Source: Multifurca ochricompacta
Taxonomy: Eukaryota > Basidiomycota > Agaricomycetes > Russulales > Russulaceae
Direction of reading: 5' to 3'
Length of the DNA stretch: 64,000 bases
Assembly: GCA_022496185.1 (NCBI GenBank)
Contig: WTXG01000050.1
Span: 140,185-204,184 of the forward strand
Position 1 is the first letter of the stretch. Every line of letters begins with the position of its first letter. Under the pieces are notes generated by a model that saw nothing but the letters and a program-made list of their open reading frames with translations, was not told where the DNA came from and did not search any database. The translations under genes were made by a program, and so were the position numbers. Shown here piece by piece: positions 1 through 9,877 of the stretch.

Positions 1-1238
1 TGTGAGGACTCCCTGCAAGATATGGTTGCCAATGTCGCAATGCCTTGACTATGGCCAAGAGTTCTCAATCCCAAATGTCATAATTTTGCTCGGCGGATGA
101 AAAGGTTTCTGAATAATATGCCACTGGGTGGAGTACTTGTAAACCATCTCTTTGATACAGCACTGCTCCATTTGCGAAGTGGGAGGCGTCCACTTCTAAC
201 TTGAAGGGACGATTTAAATCAGGTTGGGTGAGTACTGGCTCCAAGCCAACTAGGTCTCTGATCCGTTCGAATGCTCGCTGTTGTTTGGCTTTCCAGTGCC
301 ATGGCACATCCTTTTTCAAAAGGTCATTTAAGGGTTGTGCAATGCCCGAAAATCCCTTGATGAAACGTCGGTAGAAGTTACAGAATCCAATAAAGGATCG
401 AACATCTTTGACACAGGTTGGCGTTGGCCATTCCCGGATCCCTTGTACTTTCACAGGGTCCATACACACTTGTCCTCCTTCCAGGATAACTCCTAGATAT
501 TCGATGCTTCGCTGTTCAAAGGAACACTTTGCCGGTTTGAGGTATAGATCATGTTCATGTAATATGTTGAGCACCTGATGCACTCGCTCCTGGTGGTGGC
601 TTAAATCGTCTGTGGTGGCAACCAGGATGTCGTCCATGTAAATTACCACTTCGCCAGTAAGGATAAGGTCTCGAAAGATGTGATTCATCATGGATTGGAA
701 CGTCGCTGGTGAGTTCGTAAGTCCAAAGAACATGACGTTTGGTTCAAACAATCCTTGGTTTGTCTTAAATGCCACTTTACACTGGTCGCCTTCTTTGATC
801 CTGATGTTATTGTAACCCCAACGTACATCCATTTTTGAAAAGAGGGACTTATCCCTCATGGTGTCGATAAGTTCAGAAATGAGAGGCAGGGGATAGGCGT
901 TTTTTACAGTGTACATGTTGATCTTTCGGTAGTCCTGGACAGGTCATAGCTTGCCATCCTTCTTCTTGATGAAGAAGAAGGGTGAGGCATATTGTGACTT
1001 GGATGGACGAATATATCCCTTGGCTAGGTGCTCTTCCAGGAATTCAGTGAGTGCCACTTGCTCTGACTGGGATAATGGATAGATTTTGCAATCTATGGCC
1101 ACTGGCGTATCGGGGAGGAGGTCGATGGCATGATCCCATGGTCGCTTTGGGGGAAAGCGGTGTGACTCCTCCTCAGAGAATACCCTCCAATGTCGCTGAT
1201 AGACGCTCAGTACTACATCCTGGTAAGTCTTCTCAGCC
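1..1238 (-). pseudogene. Element A pol: protease-RT linker and reverse transcriptase, 3' truncated by the window
   Basis: Reverse transcriptase of a Ty3/Gypsy pol polyprotein, which copies element RNA into cDNA. Read from high to low coordinates it has the linker with VFSEEESHRFPP, PWDHAIDLLPD and KIYPLSQ, then SPFFFIKKKDGKL, then the palm with [22 protein letters not shown] and the catalytic box IYMDDILVAT near 630, and the start of RNase H (LEVDASHFANGAVL). It is broken by TGA at 944-946, where relatives read Arg in GKLRPVQDY, and by TGA at 65-67, where relatives read Arg in WDREL. Both fit CGA to TGA transitions. The upstream edge is the insertion point of element B. Confidence 0.9.
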
Positions 1239-1243
1239 TGCCT

Positions 1244-1832
1244 GTTACATCTGGTGCAGGACGTTCCACATGACTTGTGTGACAGCGTTTGTTCATTATC
1301 AGGTAAGAAACCAATAAGGCCTCTTGGAGTTATGCGGGAAGAGTCAAAGTCAAAGAGGCTGTACTCTAAGACGATGTTGAACGGGAAGTACCAGAAGTAC
1401 TTGAGATGGTCGAGTCAAAGGGTCCAAAGGGAAGTCCAGAAGACAAGCACCAATGTATTCAATAAGTCGAGTCTGAGGTCTACAAGGTAGCTACAGTGGA
1501 CTTATATATGTAATCGAATGAGTGTCTAAAGATAAGATAAGGTGGAATCATGTGGGCCCGAATATACGAAAGCAGAGGGCGTAAAGCCGTGCTTCTGATA
1601 GGGAATTAAGTAAGTGTCCGGTCATAGAGATAAGAGATAAGAGATAAGCAATGATGAGCCAAACATAAGTACAACGACACAAACAAGGGCAAAGGCAGTC
1701 ATGGGGAAGGGAGTAGGGCACGTGATGGGTCCCAGGAAGGGGACGTGATCAAGAAGTGGAGAGTCAGTGGAAGGGAAGGGTCGTCGTTAGGGAGAGTGAA
1801 GAAAATTGGGTTGCTGGGCAAGGGTCGTAACA
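1244..1832 (-). repeat. Element B 3' LTR
   Basis: Starts TGTTAC and ends GTAACA in plus orientation (589 bp). It is flanked on the internal side by a minus-strand polypurine tract, AGAAGAGGGGGTGA (about 1833-1846). In minus orientation a TATATAAG box lies 34 nt before AGACTCGACTT, the predicted 5' end of the transcript. A 7-bp direct repeat (AGATAAG) occurs near 1620-1650. Confidence 0.93.
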
Positions 1833-1863
1833 TCACCCCCTCTTCTGGTTCTAGCAGACCCGG

Positions 1864-3063
1864 CTAGAAACGACTCGTACCATCATCATCCTGCACTAGA
1901 TCTAGATAGTCGTCAGCTACATTACGATCATCCAGGGAGTAATTCTCTTTGTCCGAATCCTGGGGACATTGATGAGTGCGGAGAAACCCGTAAGGGCCAT
2001 GCTGTCCACACGAGTAGCAGAGATCATGAACGGGGCAGTCCAGCTCACAATGTCCCGCGTTGTGGCGAAGACACTTGCCACACCATCCGGAGGGGTTGAT
2101 GATGGTTGGAGCAACGCCAATGCGACGGAAAATGCAGAACCGGCTCCAATGCAGATTGCTGCGGCAATGACGACACCATTTGCAGTTGAGGGGACAGTTC
2201 CAACTAATGTGGTACTTGCTGTCGCACTGCCAACATGTCTCTCCGCGGGGGTTCTTGTGCATTCGCGGCATCTCGAACCGGTTTGGCAGCAATGTGGGAG
2301 CAGCTCCCAATGATCGTGGAGGGAGGGGTCGTGCATATGTGTTGGCATACCTTTCGGCGATTGTCTGATACGCATCTCCCTTTTCTAACCTCTTCCTAAT
2401 CTCCACCAATTCCTGTTCCACCTGGAACATTCCACTCGTCAGCCGCGTCATCATCTTTGCGTGTTCTTTATACTGTCTATTGAGTGTTGTGCGCAGTGTC
2501 AGGTTCTTCCGCAGTCTCATCACTTCGGCTTTGAGACGCGGAAGGCGCATGTCGTTCAGCACTTCGTCGATGGCGAAGGCCCAGGAGTCTTCAGCAGCCA
2601 GGTGTCCGAGCTGCTTGTCGCTCATTGTGTGGTGGAGACGTCCTGTGTATCTTTCTTCCAAATAAACTGGGGCCCCATAAACTGGACCGTTCTTCTTCAT
2701 GCATCCGGCCACATCCATCCCTCCATTGGTATAAAAGATGTACTTAGCTATAGCGACCTCTCCATCGGCCATGGTGATTTTGAGAGGGTAGTACATGGAC
2801 AAGTTTGGGTTGTTGGCAAAGAACGGGAATTCTGGGACTTCATCATCCAACTCCATCCCCAAAAGGTCGTTTGGGTGAGGCTCTTCGCAGTGGTCGAAGT
2901 TGTCATTGGGGTTGGGGGATTGGTTTTTGACTCGTGCCTTGGCGGCTTCATAATCAATGGGGGAGGAGGGGCGTGTAGAAGGATGGGCAGACGGGAAGTT
3001 CTCGATGACTACGGTGGGAGAAGTGAAGGCATCGACAGCGGCATTGGCAGCAACAAAAGACAT
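1864..3063 (-). CDS. ORF3 of element B: four-zinc-knuckle protein of unknown function
   Basis: An intact 399-residue frame between pol and the 3' LTR. I take the ATG at 3061-3063 because the same MSF(V/I)(A/T)AN start and the same length recur in D and G. An open stretch extends further upstream to 3225 and overlaps the end of pol. Residues 1-160 have no match I recognise. Residues about 165-240 look helical and charged, possibly a coiled coil. Residues 277-366 hold four Cys/His modules: C277-x2-C280-x4-H285-x4-C290; C297-x2-C300-x4-H305-x4-C310; C328-x2-C331-x6-H338-x4-C343; C349-x2-C352-x11-H364-x-C366. The first two are canonical retroviral-type knuckles. The tail is acidic. I infer a nucleic-acid-binding accessory protein. 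There is no signal peptide or membrane segment, so it does not look like an envelope. The frame ends 31 nt from the LTR. Confidence 0.85.
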   Translation of the reverse strand: MSFVAANAAVDAFTSPTVVIENFPSAHPSTRPSSPIDYEAAKARVKNQSPNPNDNFDHCEEPHPNDLLGMELDDEVPEFPFFANNPNLSMYYPLKITMADGEVAIAKYIFYTNGGMDVAGCMKKNGPVYGAPVYLEERYTGRLHHTMSDKQLGHLAAEDSWAFAIDEVLNDMRLPRLKAEVMRLRKNLTLRTTLNRQYKEHAKMMTRLTSGMFQVEQELVEIRKRLEKGDAYQTIAERYANTYARPLPPRSLGAAPTLLPNRFEMPRMHKNPRGETCWQCDSKYHISWNCPLNCKWCRHCRSNLHWSRFCIFRRIGVAPTIINPSGWCGKCLRHNAGHCELDCPVHDLCYSCGQHGPYGFLRTHQCPQDSDKENYSLDDRNVADDYLDLVQDDDGTSRF

Positions 3064-3167
3064 GATAGAGTGGAGGGTGTTAGAACGTTGCTGAGAGAGC
3101 ATGTACTGGGGAATTTGGTGAGGTCTGGGGTTGTCCCCTTTTAACTGTTCTTGGGCACTTCTGGGTG

Positions 3168-6100
3168 TCAGGTGTGGAACTCCGAGATAAGGACCGGGGC
3201 GAAGATATCCCCGGCTGGTTCCCACGAATTGTCAGAGGCTGGGAATCCTTTCCACTTGATCAGGTAATACAGCTTGCGCCCTCGGCCTTGTCGCTTCGAG
3301 TCTAGAATGTGTTCTACTTCCCACTCTTCTTCCCCATCGATTAGGTCAGGTGGGGGTCTTGGGAAGTTCCCTCCATGAAGGGAGGTTTCCTTATACGGGG
3401 TCAGAAGCTTGGCATGGAAGATGGGGTGGATCTTCCATTTCGGCGGCAATTGCAGTTCATAAGACACATCTGACAGCTTCCGCATGATCTGGAAGGGTCC
3501 ATGACATCGGGGTGCTAGTTTGGCCGAGGGGTGTGAGGTGTGAATGTTTCGCCCCTCTAGCCATACCCAGTCATTGGTCTGATAAGGTGTGAATGTACTT
3601 GGCCTTGTTGCCATAAGTTGCTGTGCCTTTACCAGATTTTCATTGGCGGATTGCCATAGCTGCTCCCATTGGCCCATCCGTTGGGTTACTGAAGGGACAT
3701 TAGTGGGTTTATTGGCCCATGTGGTACACAGAGTCCAGCCCATGATAAGGGAAAATGGGGTGGCTTTTGTTGTCCCGTTGGGCCATGAGTTATGAGCAAA
3801 CTCTGCCATTGATAACCATTCTGCCCAGTCATCTTGCCGGGTGTTGCACCAAAACCGAAGGTATTGTTCTAACCATTGGTTTGTTCGCTCAGACTGTCCA
3901 TCCATCTGTGGGTGGTAAGCCATTGAGATATTCTGTGTAATGTCTAACACTTTGCACAGGGCTTTAGTGAAGGCCGAGGTGAATCGTGTATCTCGGTCGG
4001 ATATAATCTTCCTAGGGAGTCCGTAGTGGCGGTATACATGGTTCAGATAGAGCTTTGCCACTCCCTCAGCTGTAATGGTTTCGTTGCAGGGAATAAACAA
4101 GGCTGCCTTGGAACAGTTGTGATCGGTGATTGTGAGGATAGTGTTGAAACCCTGTGACTTGGGTAGTTTGACTATGAAGTCCATGGCAATAGTCTGGAAG
4201 GGGGTTGACGAGATAGGAGTGATGGGGTACATTGGTGGGACTTTTGGGTGTGTGTTGACTTTGTTTGCTTGACATGCTGCACATCCCTGTATGTAGTTCT
4301 CGACGTCCTTTTTCATGTTGGGCCACCAATAGTCTCGTTTGGCCAGGGCGTAAGTGTTGGCAATGCCAGGGTGTCCTGCGGAAGGGAGGTCATGGTGAAA
4401 ATGGATCACCCCCCTCTTAATGTTGTCGCCACCGGTGACAACGAGTCGATCTCCATCCTTCCACCATAGGCCATTGACTTCCTTTAGGTTGTGTGCCTCA
4501 GCCCATGAACGGCATAGTTCTTGATTCATATTTTGGGAGATTTGCGCCCACAGGTCCATGTTGTGGAGACTGACTATGGCAGTCTTTGCGAAGACTTCCT
4601 CTGGTAGAACGGTGACGTCATTATTGTCATCTTCACCCGTATGCATATCTGACCTGCGCGACAGCGCATCCGCTCTAGCATTCTGGCTTCCAGCAATATG
4701 TTTCAAGGTGAAGTTATACTCCTCTAGCTCCAGGACTTCTCGTGCCACACGTCGACTGATTTTATGGGGTTCCTTCCAGTATAGTAGGTTGGAATGGTCA
4801 GTATGGATGATGGTCTTATGGGGAGTTCCTGCCAGGTAAGGTCGCCAGTGTCGCAGTGCCTTGACTATGGCTAGGAGTTCTCTGTCCCAGATGTCATAGT
4901 TCCATTCAGCTGGCGAGAAAGTTTCGGAATAGTATGCCACCGGGTGAAGTATTTGCATGGCATCCCTCTGGTACAGCACGGCCCCATTTGCAAAGTGAGA
5001 GGCATCCACTTCTAATTCAAAGGGACAGCTCAGATCTGGTTGAATGAGTACTGGTTCTGAGCCGACAAGGTCCCTAATTTGTTCAAAAGCCCATTGCTGC
5101 GCTGTATCCCAATGCCATGGTATATCCTTTTTCAATAGATCATTTAAGGGGCATGCGATGCCTGAAAATCCCTTGACAAAGCATCGATAGAAGTTACAGA
5201 ATCCGATGAATGATCGGACGTCCTTGACGCAGGTTGGCATGGGCCACTCCCAGATTCCTTGTACTTTAACAGGGTCCATGTGTACTTGTCCTCCTTCTAA
5301 AATAACTCCCAGGTATTCGACGCTCCGCTGCTCGAAGGAGCACTTGGCTGGTTTGAGATACAGGTTGTGTTCTCGTAATATGTCCAGTACCTGATGTACG
5401 CGCTCTCGATGGTGGTCTAAGTCGTCTGGGGTGGCTACTAAGATGTCATCCATATAAACCACCACTTCACCGGTGAGGATAAGGTCGCGGAAGATGTGAT
5501 TCATCATGGATTGGAACGTTGCGGGCAAATTCATAAGACCAAAGAACATGACATTTGGTTCGAATAGCCCTTGATTTGTTTTGAATGTGGCTTTACACTG
5601 GTCACCGTCTTTGATTCTGACATTGTTGTAACCCCATCGTACGTCCATTTTGGAGAAGAGGGACTTATTCCTCATGATGTCAATGAGCTCAGAGATAAGT
5701 GGCAAGGGATAGGTGTTTTTTATAGTGTAAGCATTGATTCGCCGGTAGTCCTGGACTGGTCGCAACTTGCCGTCCTTCTTTTTGATGAAGAAGAAGGGCA
5801 AGGCATACTGTGACTTGGATGGGTGAATATATCCCTTTGCCAAATGTTCTTCGAGGAATTCTGTCAGCGCTGCTTGTTCAGACTGGGACAATGGGTAAAT
5901 CTTGCAGTCTATTGCTGCCGGCGTGTCGGGGAGTAGATCTATGGCATGATCCCATGGTCAGGAGGGTGGAAATCGCTGCGATTCTTCTTCAGAGAACACT
6001 TTCCAATGCCGGTGATAGACATGCGGTACTATGTTGCTGTAAGTCTTCTCTTTCTGCCCCTGTATTGCTTTCTGGGCTAACTCTGATGCCTTGGTCGCAT

Positions 6101-6629
6101 AGCAGTGGCCTAGGTCTTCCTCACTTGTGTCTGCTGCTCTTACTTCCCTATGTCTGACTGCATAGTCATATCCTATTGACGTAATGATGGTGGGGTAGGA
6201 ATCTTTGTCCATCGTTGCGTCAGTCCAGTTAATTTTGGGTTCGAATGCGGCAAGCCATGGATACCCCAAAATAAGGTCTTCGTCCCCTAAGTTGGTGATC
6301 AGGAAATGGATAACCTTTGTTGTTTCCCCAACTTGGACATTTAGGTCGGTGTAGTGTGTGATCTTTCCAGCGCGATTGGCTGTTCCATCAATATTCCAGA
6401 TATTTTTCTCTGTGGGGAGTGCCTGCATCCCTAGTCCTAAGGTTTTAATCATCTGTGGACTGATGAAGTTATCTGTGGCTCCAGAGTCCACCAGGATATC
6501 TCAATCGGCCGTCCTCTGTGTAGTTTCGAAATGAACTGGTATTTTCAACGATTTGAATCGACTAGTATACACAGAGGTAACATGGAGTGCTTGCGCCCAG
6601 GCCGATGGGGTAGAGCTCATCAAAAATCC
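3168..6629 (-). pseudogene. Element B pol: protease, RT, RNase H, integrase, chromodomain
   Basis: Gypsy polyprotein. The protease has DSGATDNFI (about 6465-6490) and ILGYPWLAAFEPKINW. The 3168-5957 stretch is open for about 929 codons and has RT with VYMDDILVAT, RNase H (LEVDASHF, WDRELLAIV, HTDHSNLLYW, ADALSRR), an integrase zinc domain (HHDLPSAGH, CAACQANK), catalytic Asp/Asp/Glu in MDFIVKLPK, ISDRDTRF and DGQSERTNQW, and a C-terminal chromodomain (EWEVEHIL, YYLIKWKGFPASDNSWEP). TGA stops at 5958-5960 (Arg of RPWDH) and 6501-6503 (Arg of DRDIL) break it. Expression from gag would need the -1 shift at 6621-6629. The chromodomain probably directs insertion into heterochromatin, which fits the nesting here. 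Confidence 0.92.
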
Positions 6630-7225
6630 TTCTTTGCGAATGCCTTCTTGACAAGGATGGCTCACACTTCCTCACTTTCTTTCATCATACTTGCCCAGAT
6701 GTCTTGGGCTTTTTCTTCCTTGGTTCGTTTGTCTACGGTAGGCGGGTTGTTGCGGACGGGGGCCACAGGTGCAGTGGTTGCTTCTGCGACTCGTACCCCC
6801 TTCTTTGGACAGTCTCGGGACATATGCCCTTGTCCTCTACAGTGGAAACACCACCCCTCTTTCATCAGTGTCTGCCGTTCATCCTCGGTGAGCATGGCTC
6901 TTGCCTGGATCCTGTCTACTGAGGTGTCCATAGCATTGGGATCCCTTTGGGTAGTATGCGCTGGTTTGACTCCAAACGCTGTTTTCCACTGCTCTCGAGT
7001 TTTTCCCTTCTTTGTGTCGACTCCAAATCGAGTTTGGAAGTCAAGGTAGTCCTGCTGCTGTCGTCGAGCAGCATCAACCCACTCATCCCAGTCATGTGGG
7101 TGGTGAAACTGGATGATATTTTTGACAAGCGGGTTTGGCAATCCTTGGGAGAAGAGGTCCAAGGTTGCTTCTTCATCCGTATCATAACCTGCTCGGTTTG
7201 CCAGGCTTCGGAACTTTGCCACATA
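6620..7225 (-). pseudogene. Element B gag, N-terminal half missing
   Basis: The C-terminal part of a Gag capsid/nucleocapsid protein. It starts abruptly at the YVAKFRSLANRAGYD motif, which lies mid-Gag in elements A, E and G, and continues through NPLVKNIIQFHHP to one CCHC knuckle, CFHCRGQGHMSRDC (near 6830-6870). A TGA at 6662-6664 replaces an Arg codon, and the frame ends at GAT TTT TGA. The first base after the 5' LTR is already gag coding sequence, so about the first 290 codons, the ATG and the primer-binding site are absent. Confidence 0.88.
6621..6629 (-). promoter_or_regulatory. Candidate -1 frameshift site, element B gag/pol
   Basis: Minus-strand GGATTTTTG. Gag reads GAT TTT TGA and stops. 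Pol is open in the -1 frame from TTG. The same string lies at this junction in A, E and G, and GGATTTTTA lies there in C and K. Confidence 0.6.
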
Positions 7226-7815
7226 TGTTACGTCCGGTGCAGGACGTTCCACACGACTTGTGTGACAGCATTCGTTCATTATCAGGTAAGAAACCAATAA
7301 GGCCTCTTGGAGTTATGCGGGAAGAGTCAAAGTCAAAGAGGCTGTACTCTAAGACGATGTTGAACGGGAAGTACCAGAAGTACTTGAGATGGTCGAGTCA
7401 GAGTGTTCAAAGGGAAGTCCAGAAGACAAGCACCGATGTATTCAATAAGTTGAGTCTGAGGTCTACAAGGTAGCTACAGTGGACTTATATACGTAATTGG
7501 GTGAGCGTCTAAAGATAAGATAAGACAAAGTCATGTGGGCCCAAATATACGAAAGCGGAGGGCGTAAAGCCTGGCTTCTGATAGGGAATTAAGTAAGTGT
7601 CCAGTCATAGAGATAAGAGATAAGAGATAAGCAATGATGAGCCAAACATAAGTACAACGACACAAACAAGGGCAAAGGCAGTCACGGGGAAGGGAGTAGG
7701 GCACATGATGGGTCCCAGGAAGGGGACGTGATCAAGAAGTGGAGAGTCGGTGGAAGGGAAGGGTTGTCGTTAGGGAGAGTGAAGAAAATTGGGTTGCTGG
7801 GCAAGGGTCGTAACA
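7226..7815 (-). repeat. Element B 5' LTR
   Basis: 590 bp, TGTTAC...GTAACA, near-identical to the LTR at 1244-1832. In minus orientation it is followed immediately by TATGTGGCAAAG, which is gag codons, where A and E have a primer-binding site. The predicted transcript-start segment reads AGACTCAACTT here, one CpG transition away from the 3' LTR version. Confidence 0.93.
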
Positions 7816-7820
7816 CTGCC

Positions 7821-8156
7821 CCTCTACTGCCTTCTGGGCTAACTCTGACGCTTTAGTGACATAACAATGGCCAAGGTCATCTGCTTCCTTGGTACGGGTG
7901 GTCCTTCCTACTGGATGTCTGATCGTGTAATCATAACCCAGTGATGTGATGATGGTTGGGTAGGATTCCTTGTCCATGGTTGCGTCGGCCCAGTTAATTT
8001 TTGGTTCAAAGGCGGCAAGCCATGGATACCCCAAAATGAGATCTTCATCTCCTAGATCCATAACTAAAAAGCGAATAACCTTTGTCATCTCTCCAACTTG
8101 GACTTTTAGGTTGACGTAGTGGGTGATCTTTCCAGCACGATTGGCTGTTCCGTCAA
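7821..8156 (-). pseudogene. Element A protease, C-terminal part
   Basis: The piece of element A between insertions B and C. It encodes the aspartic-protease region after the active site: DGTANRAGKITHY, QVGEMTKVIRFLVMDLG, DEDLILGYPWLAAFEP, KINWADATMDKESYP, and ASELAQKAVEGQ at the B junction. The active-site half lies beyond element C, at 15440-15660. Its last codons and the first codons of the 1-1238 piece share the duplicated bases CTGCC. Confidence 0.9.
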
Positions 8157-8734
8157 TGTCACAGCCAGGTGCTAACTGTGTGCAAGTCAATTCGCGTCAA
8201 GGAGATTAAATCAAGTATCAATGCTTCAAGGGGATCACCAAGTCGTTCAAGCTCTGAAGGTCGCAGCAGATGCGTGCGCGAGTCGAAATTGGACAGAGAC
8301 GCGTAGTCTTGTCACTAGATACTGGGGACGAAGACTCCTAAGGCGCGGCTTAGGGGCTCAAGTGGAATCAAGGTTCTTGTCTGATATGGAACACCTGTAT
8401 TGGCACAGGAGAACAGACTTGGTCTGTCTCTGTGAACTGGTAGGTCCTTAAATACAGGGATATTGACAGTAATCTAACATAACTATCTAGGCTTATGACG
8501 ACTGATAGGGCTGGGTCATAGCTATGTCACAACTACATCATGGAGGGGTGAGCAGTCTGGGCAAACCAGTGGGAGATGCAGGTGGATAAGGAGGGGCTAC
8601 GTCATTAGAAGTCATGCTAGTCTAGATGTAAATAAAAGAGAAGCTTAATATGTATAACCCTGGAGTGATAAGTGACGAAACGCCGAAACGCAAGGTCGAA
8701 CGCTGAAATGCAAAAGTTGAAAATACATGTTACA
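8157..8734 (-). repeat. Element C 3' LTR
   Basis: 578 bp, matching 14857-15434 at nearly every position. The adjacent polypurine tract on the minus strand is AAGAAGGGGGTAA (about 8735-8747). A TATTTAAG box is at 8447-8454 (minus), and AAGTCTGTTCT (8410-8420) starts 34 nt after it. Confidence 0.93.
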
Positions 8735-8774
8735 TTACCCCCTTCTTATGGTTGTGCTTGCCCCCAAGCACCCC

Positions 8775-9772
8775 TTAGTCACTACATGTAAGATCGATAA
8801 CGTGGGGCGGGGTACGGCGCAGGCGACGACGACGAGGTAGGTAGGTGCTGCCGATACCGCCCGCTTGGAGGACGGTGCATAGTTTGGGGTGTGGGGCGTA
8901 TCGGGTGGCTTCTTCTGGGCGCATGTGTCGATTGTTAGTATAAGCATATGTGAGGAATGGGAATAATCGATAATACACGTCCCCCCTTGAGAGGGCGTGA
9001 ACTGCTAGTTGGATATCTTGATTTGCGTGATCAGCTTGATGGCGCCAATGGGCTAATTCAGAGTGAGCTTGATCCAAGCATCTAGTAGTGTAGCGATAAC
9101 GGGAGACCTCGGCCCAAGCGCCTGGGTCCTGTAGATCGTCCAGCGCCGCACTAACCAGTGGGGTGAATGTCTGCTCTGCCTCGAACAGATGTTGTTGGAA
9201 TCGTGTAAGAACTGGGTTTGATCCTCGAGTGAAACACGGATAAGGTTGAGCATAGAGGGGTAGGTAAGTGATTGGCTGTCCCACTCCCATCGTGAGGGCG
9301 ATGCGCGGATCGGCGCAATGGTACTTGAAAGCCCGCCATCGGGCAACATTGACTCGGCCTTCATAGTCGGAGATGCGGTGGTCGATGTAATTGGGGGTGT
9401 ATTCATGATTGGTTGAAAGGGTGGAGGAGGGGATTCGTATTCAGTAGTCATGCGTGCCGCTGCATTAACTTCAGTTACTGTTTGTTCTACTACAGCTTCA
9501 TCAGGGAGTTGTCCTAGCTCTGGAGTGACTGGCCGATAGACTGCAGCTTCATCTGTGATTTCCGGAGGGGCATAGATAGCTTCCAGACGTGCCCTAGCTT
9601 CCTGAAGCATAGCAAGAACCCTAGTCCGAACCTCAAGCTCTAGATCTTGATTCTGTGCAGTAAGTGTAATCGCATTAGCTACATTCTGTGAGGGATCATC
9701 TGTCATGGGGAAGGAAGGGTGTGGCGGAGGTGTTGGACTCGTTGGGGTGGCAGGAAGTGTCGGGGCATCCAT
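8775..9772 (-). pseudogene. ORF3 of element C, frameshifted; unrelated in sequence to the zinc-knuckle ORF3
   Basis: A reading frame between the chromodomain and the 3' LTR. It starts at MDAPTLPATP (9772), is open to about 9290, and continues in another frame to the stop at 8775, so one indel near 9290 is needed. The first part is Pro/Thr-rich and then helical (LELEVRTRVLAMLQEARARL). The second part has FQQHLFEAEQTF, ALDDLQDPGAWAE and ALSRGDVYYRLFPF. No zinc knuckles are present. Element H retains the ALDDL-DPG-WAE block, which shows family conservation. A faint L-x2-G-[DE]-x-Y similarity to the ORF3 of B and E exists but is too weak to prove homology. Function is unknown. It ends 40 nt before the LTR. 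Confidence 0.7.
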
Positions 9773-9877
9773 AGGTCGTCTAAGGGCTGCCTTAGTTGCC
9801 GCGTCATTTATTGCTGCGATAGTCTGGCCAATGATGGCGGGTTCTGTGGTACAGGATGGGAGTGTGTCGGGATGTAG

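Larger units (their letters stand above)
1244..7815 (-). mobile_element. Ty3/Gypsy chromovirus B inserted in element A
   Basis: Complete insertion with two LTRs (1244-1832 and 7226-7815), both bounded by TGTTAC...GTAACA, and a perfect 5-bp target duplication CTGCC. In transcription order it holds 5' LTR, a gag lacking its N-terminal half, protease, RT, RNase H, integrase, chromodomain, ORF3, a polypurine tract and the 3' LTR. By eye the LTRs differ at roughly 20 sites. There is no primer-binding site, because the 5' LTR abuts an internal gag codon directly. The host sequence on both sides is element A protease. Confidence 0.95.

Noticed and set aside
1618..1650. Short AGATAAG repeats as a CRISPR or satellite array
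   Set aside because: Only three heptamer copies within an LTR, with no spacers.
1864..3063. ORF3 as an envelope gene
   Set aside because: The position is right, but there is no signal peptide, membrane span or cleavage site, and the Cys/His modules indicate nucleic-acid binding.
2461..3144. A 227-codon open frame on the plus strand
   Set aside because: It is antisense to ORF3 of element B and shows no independent conservation; the matching antisense frames in D and G are broken differently.
8221..8451. Small ORF of 76 codons repeated at 8221-8451 and 14921-15151
   Set aside because: Both copies lie inside the two LTRs of element C and are antisense to it; repetition is explained by the LTRs.
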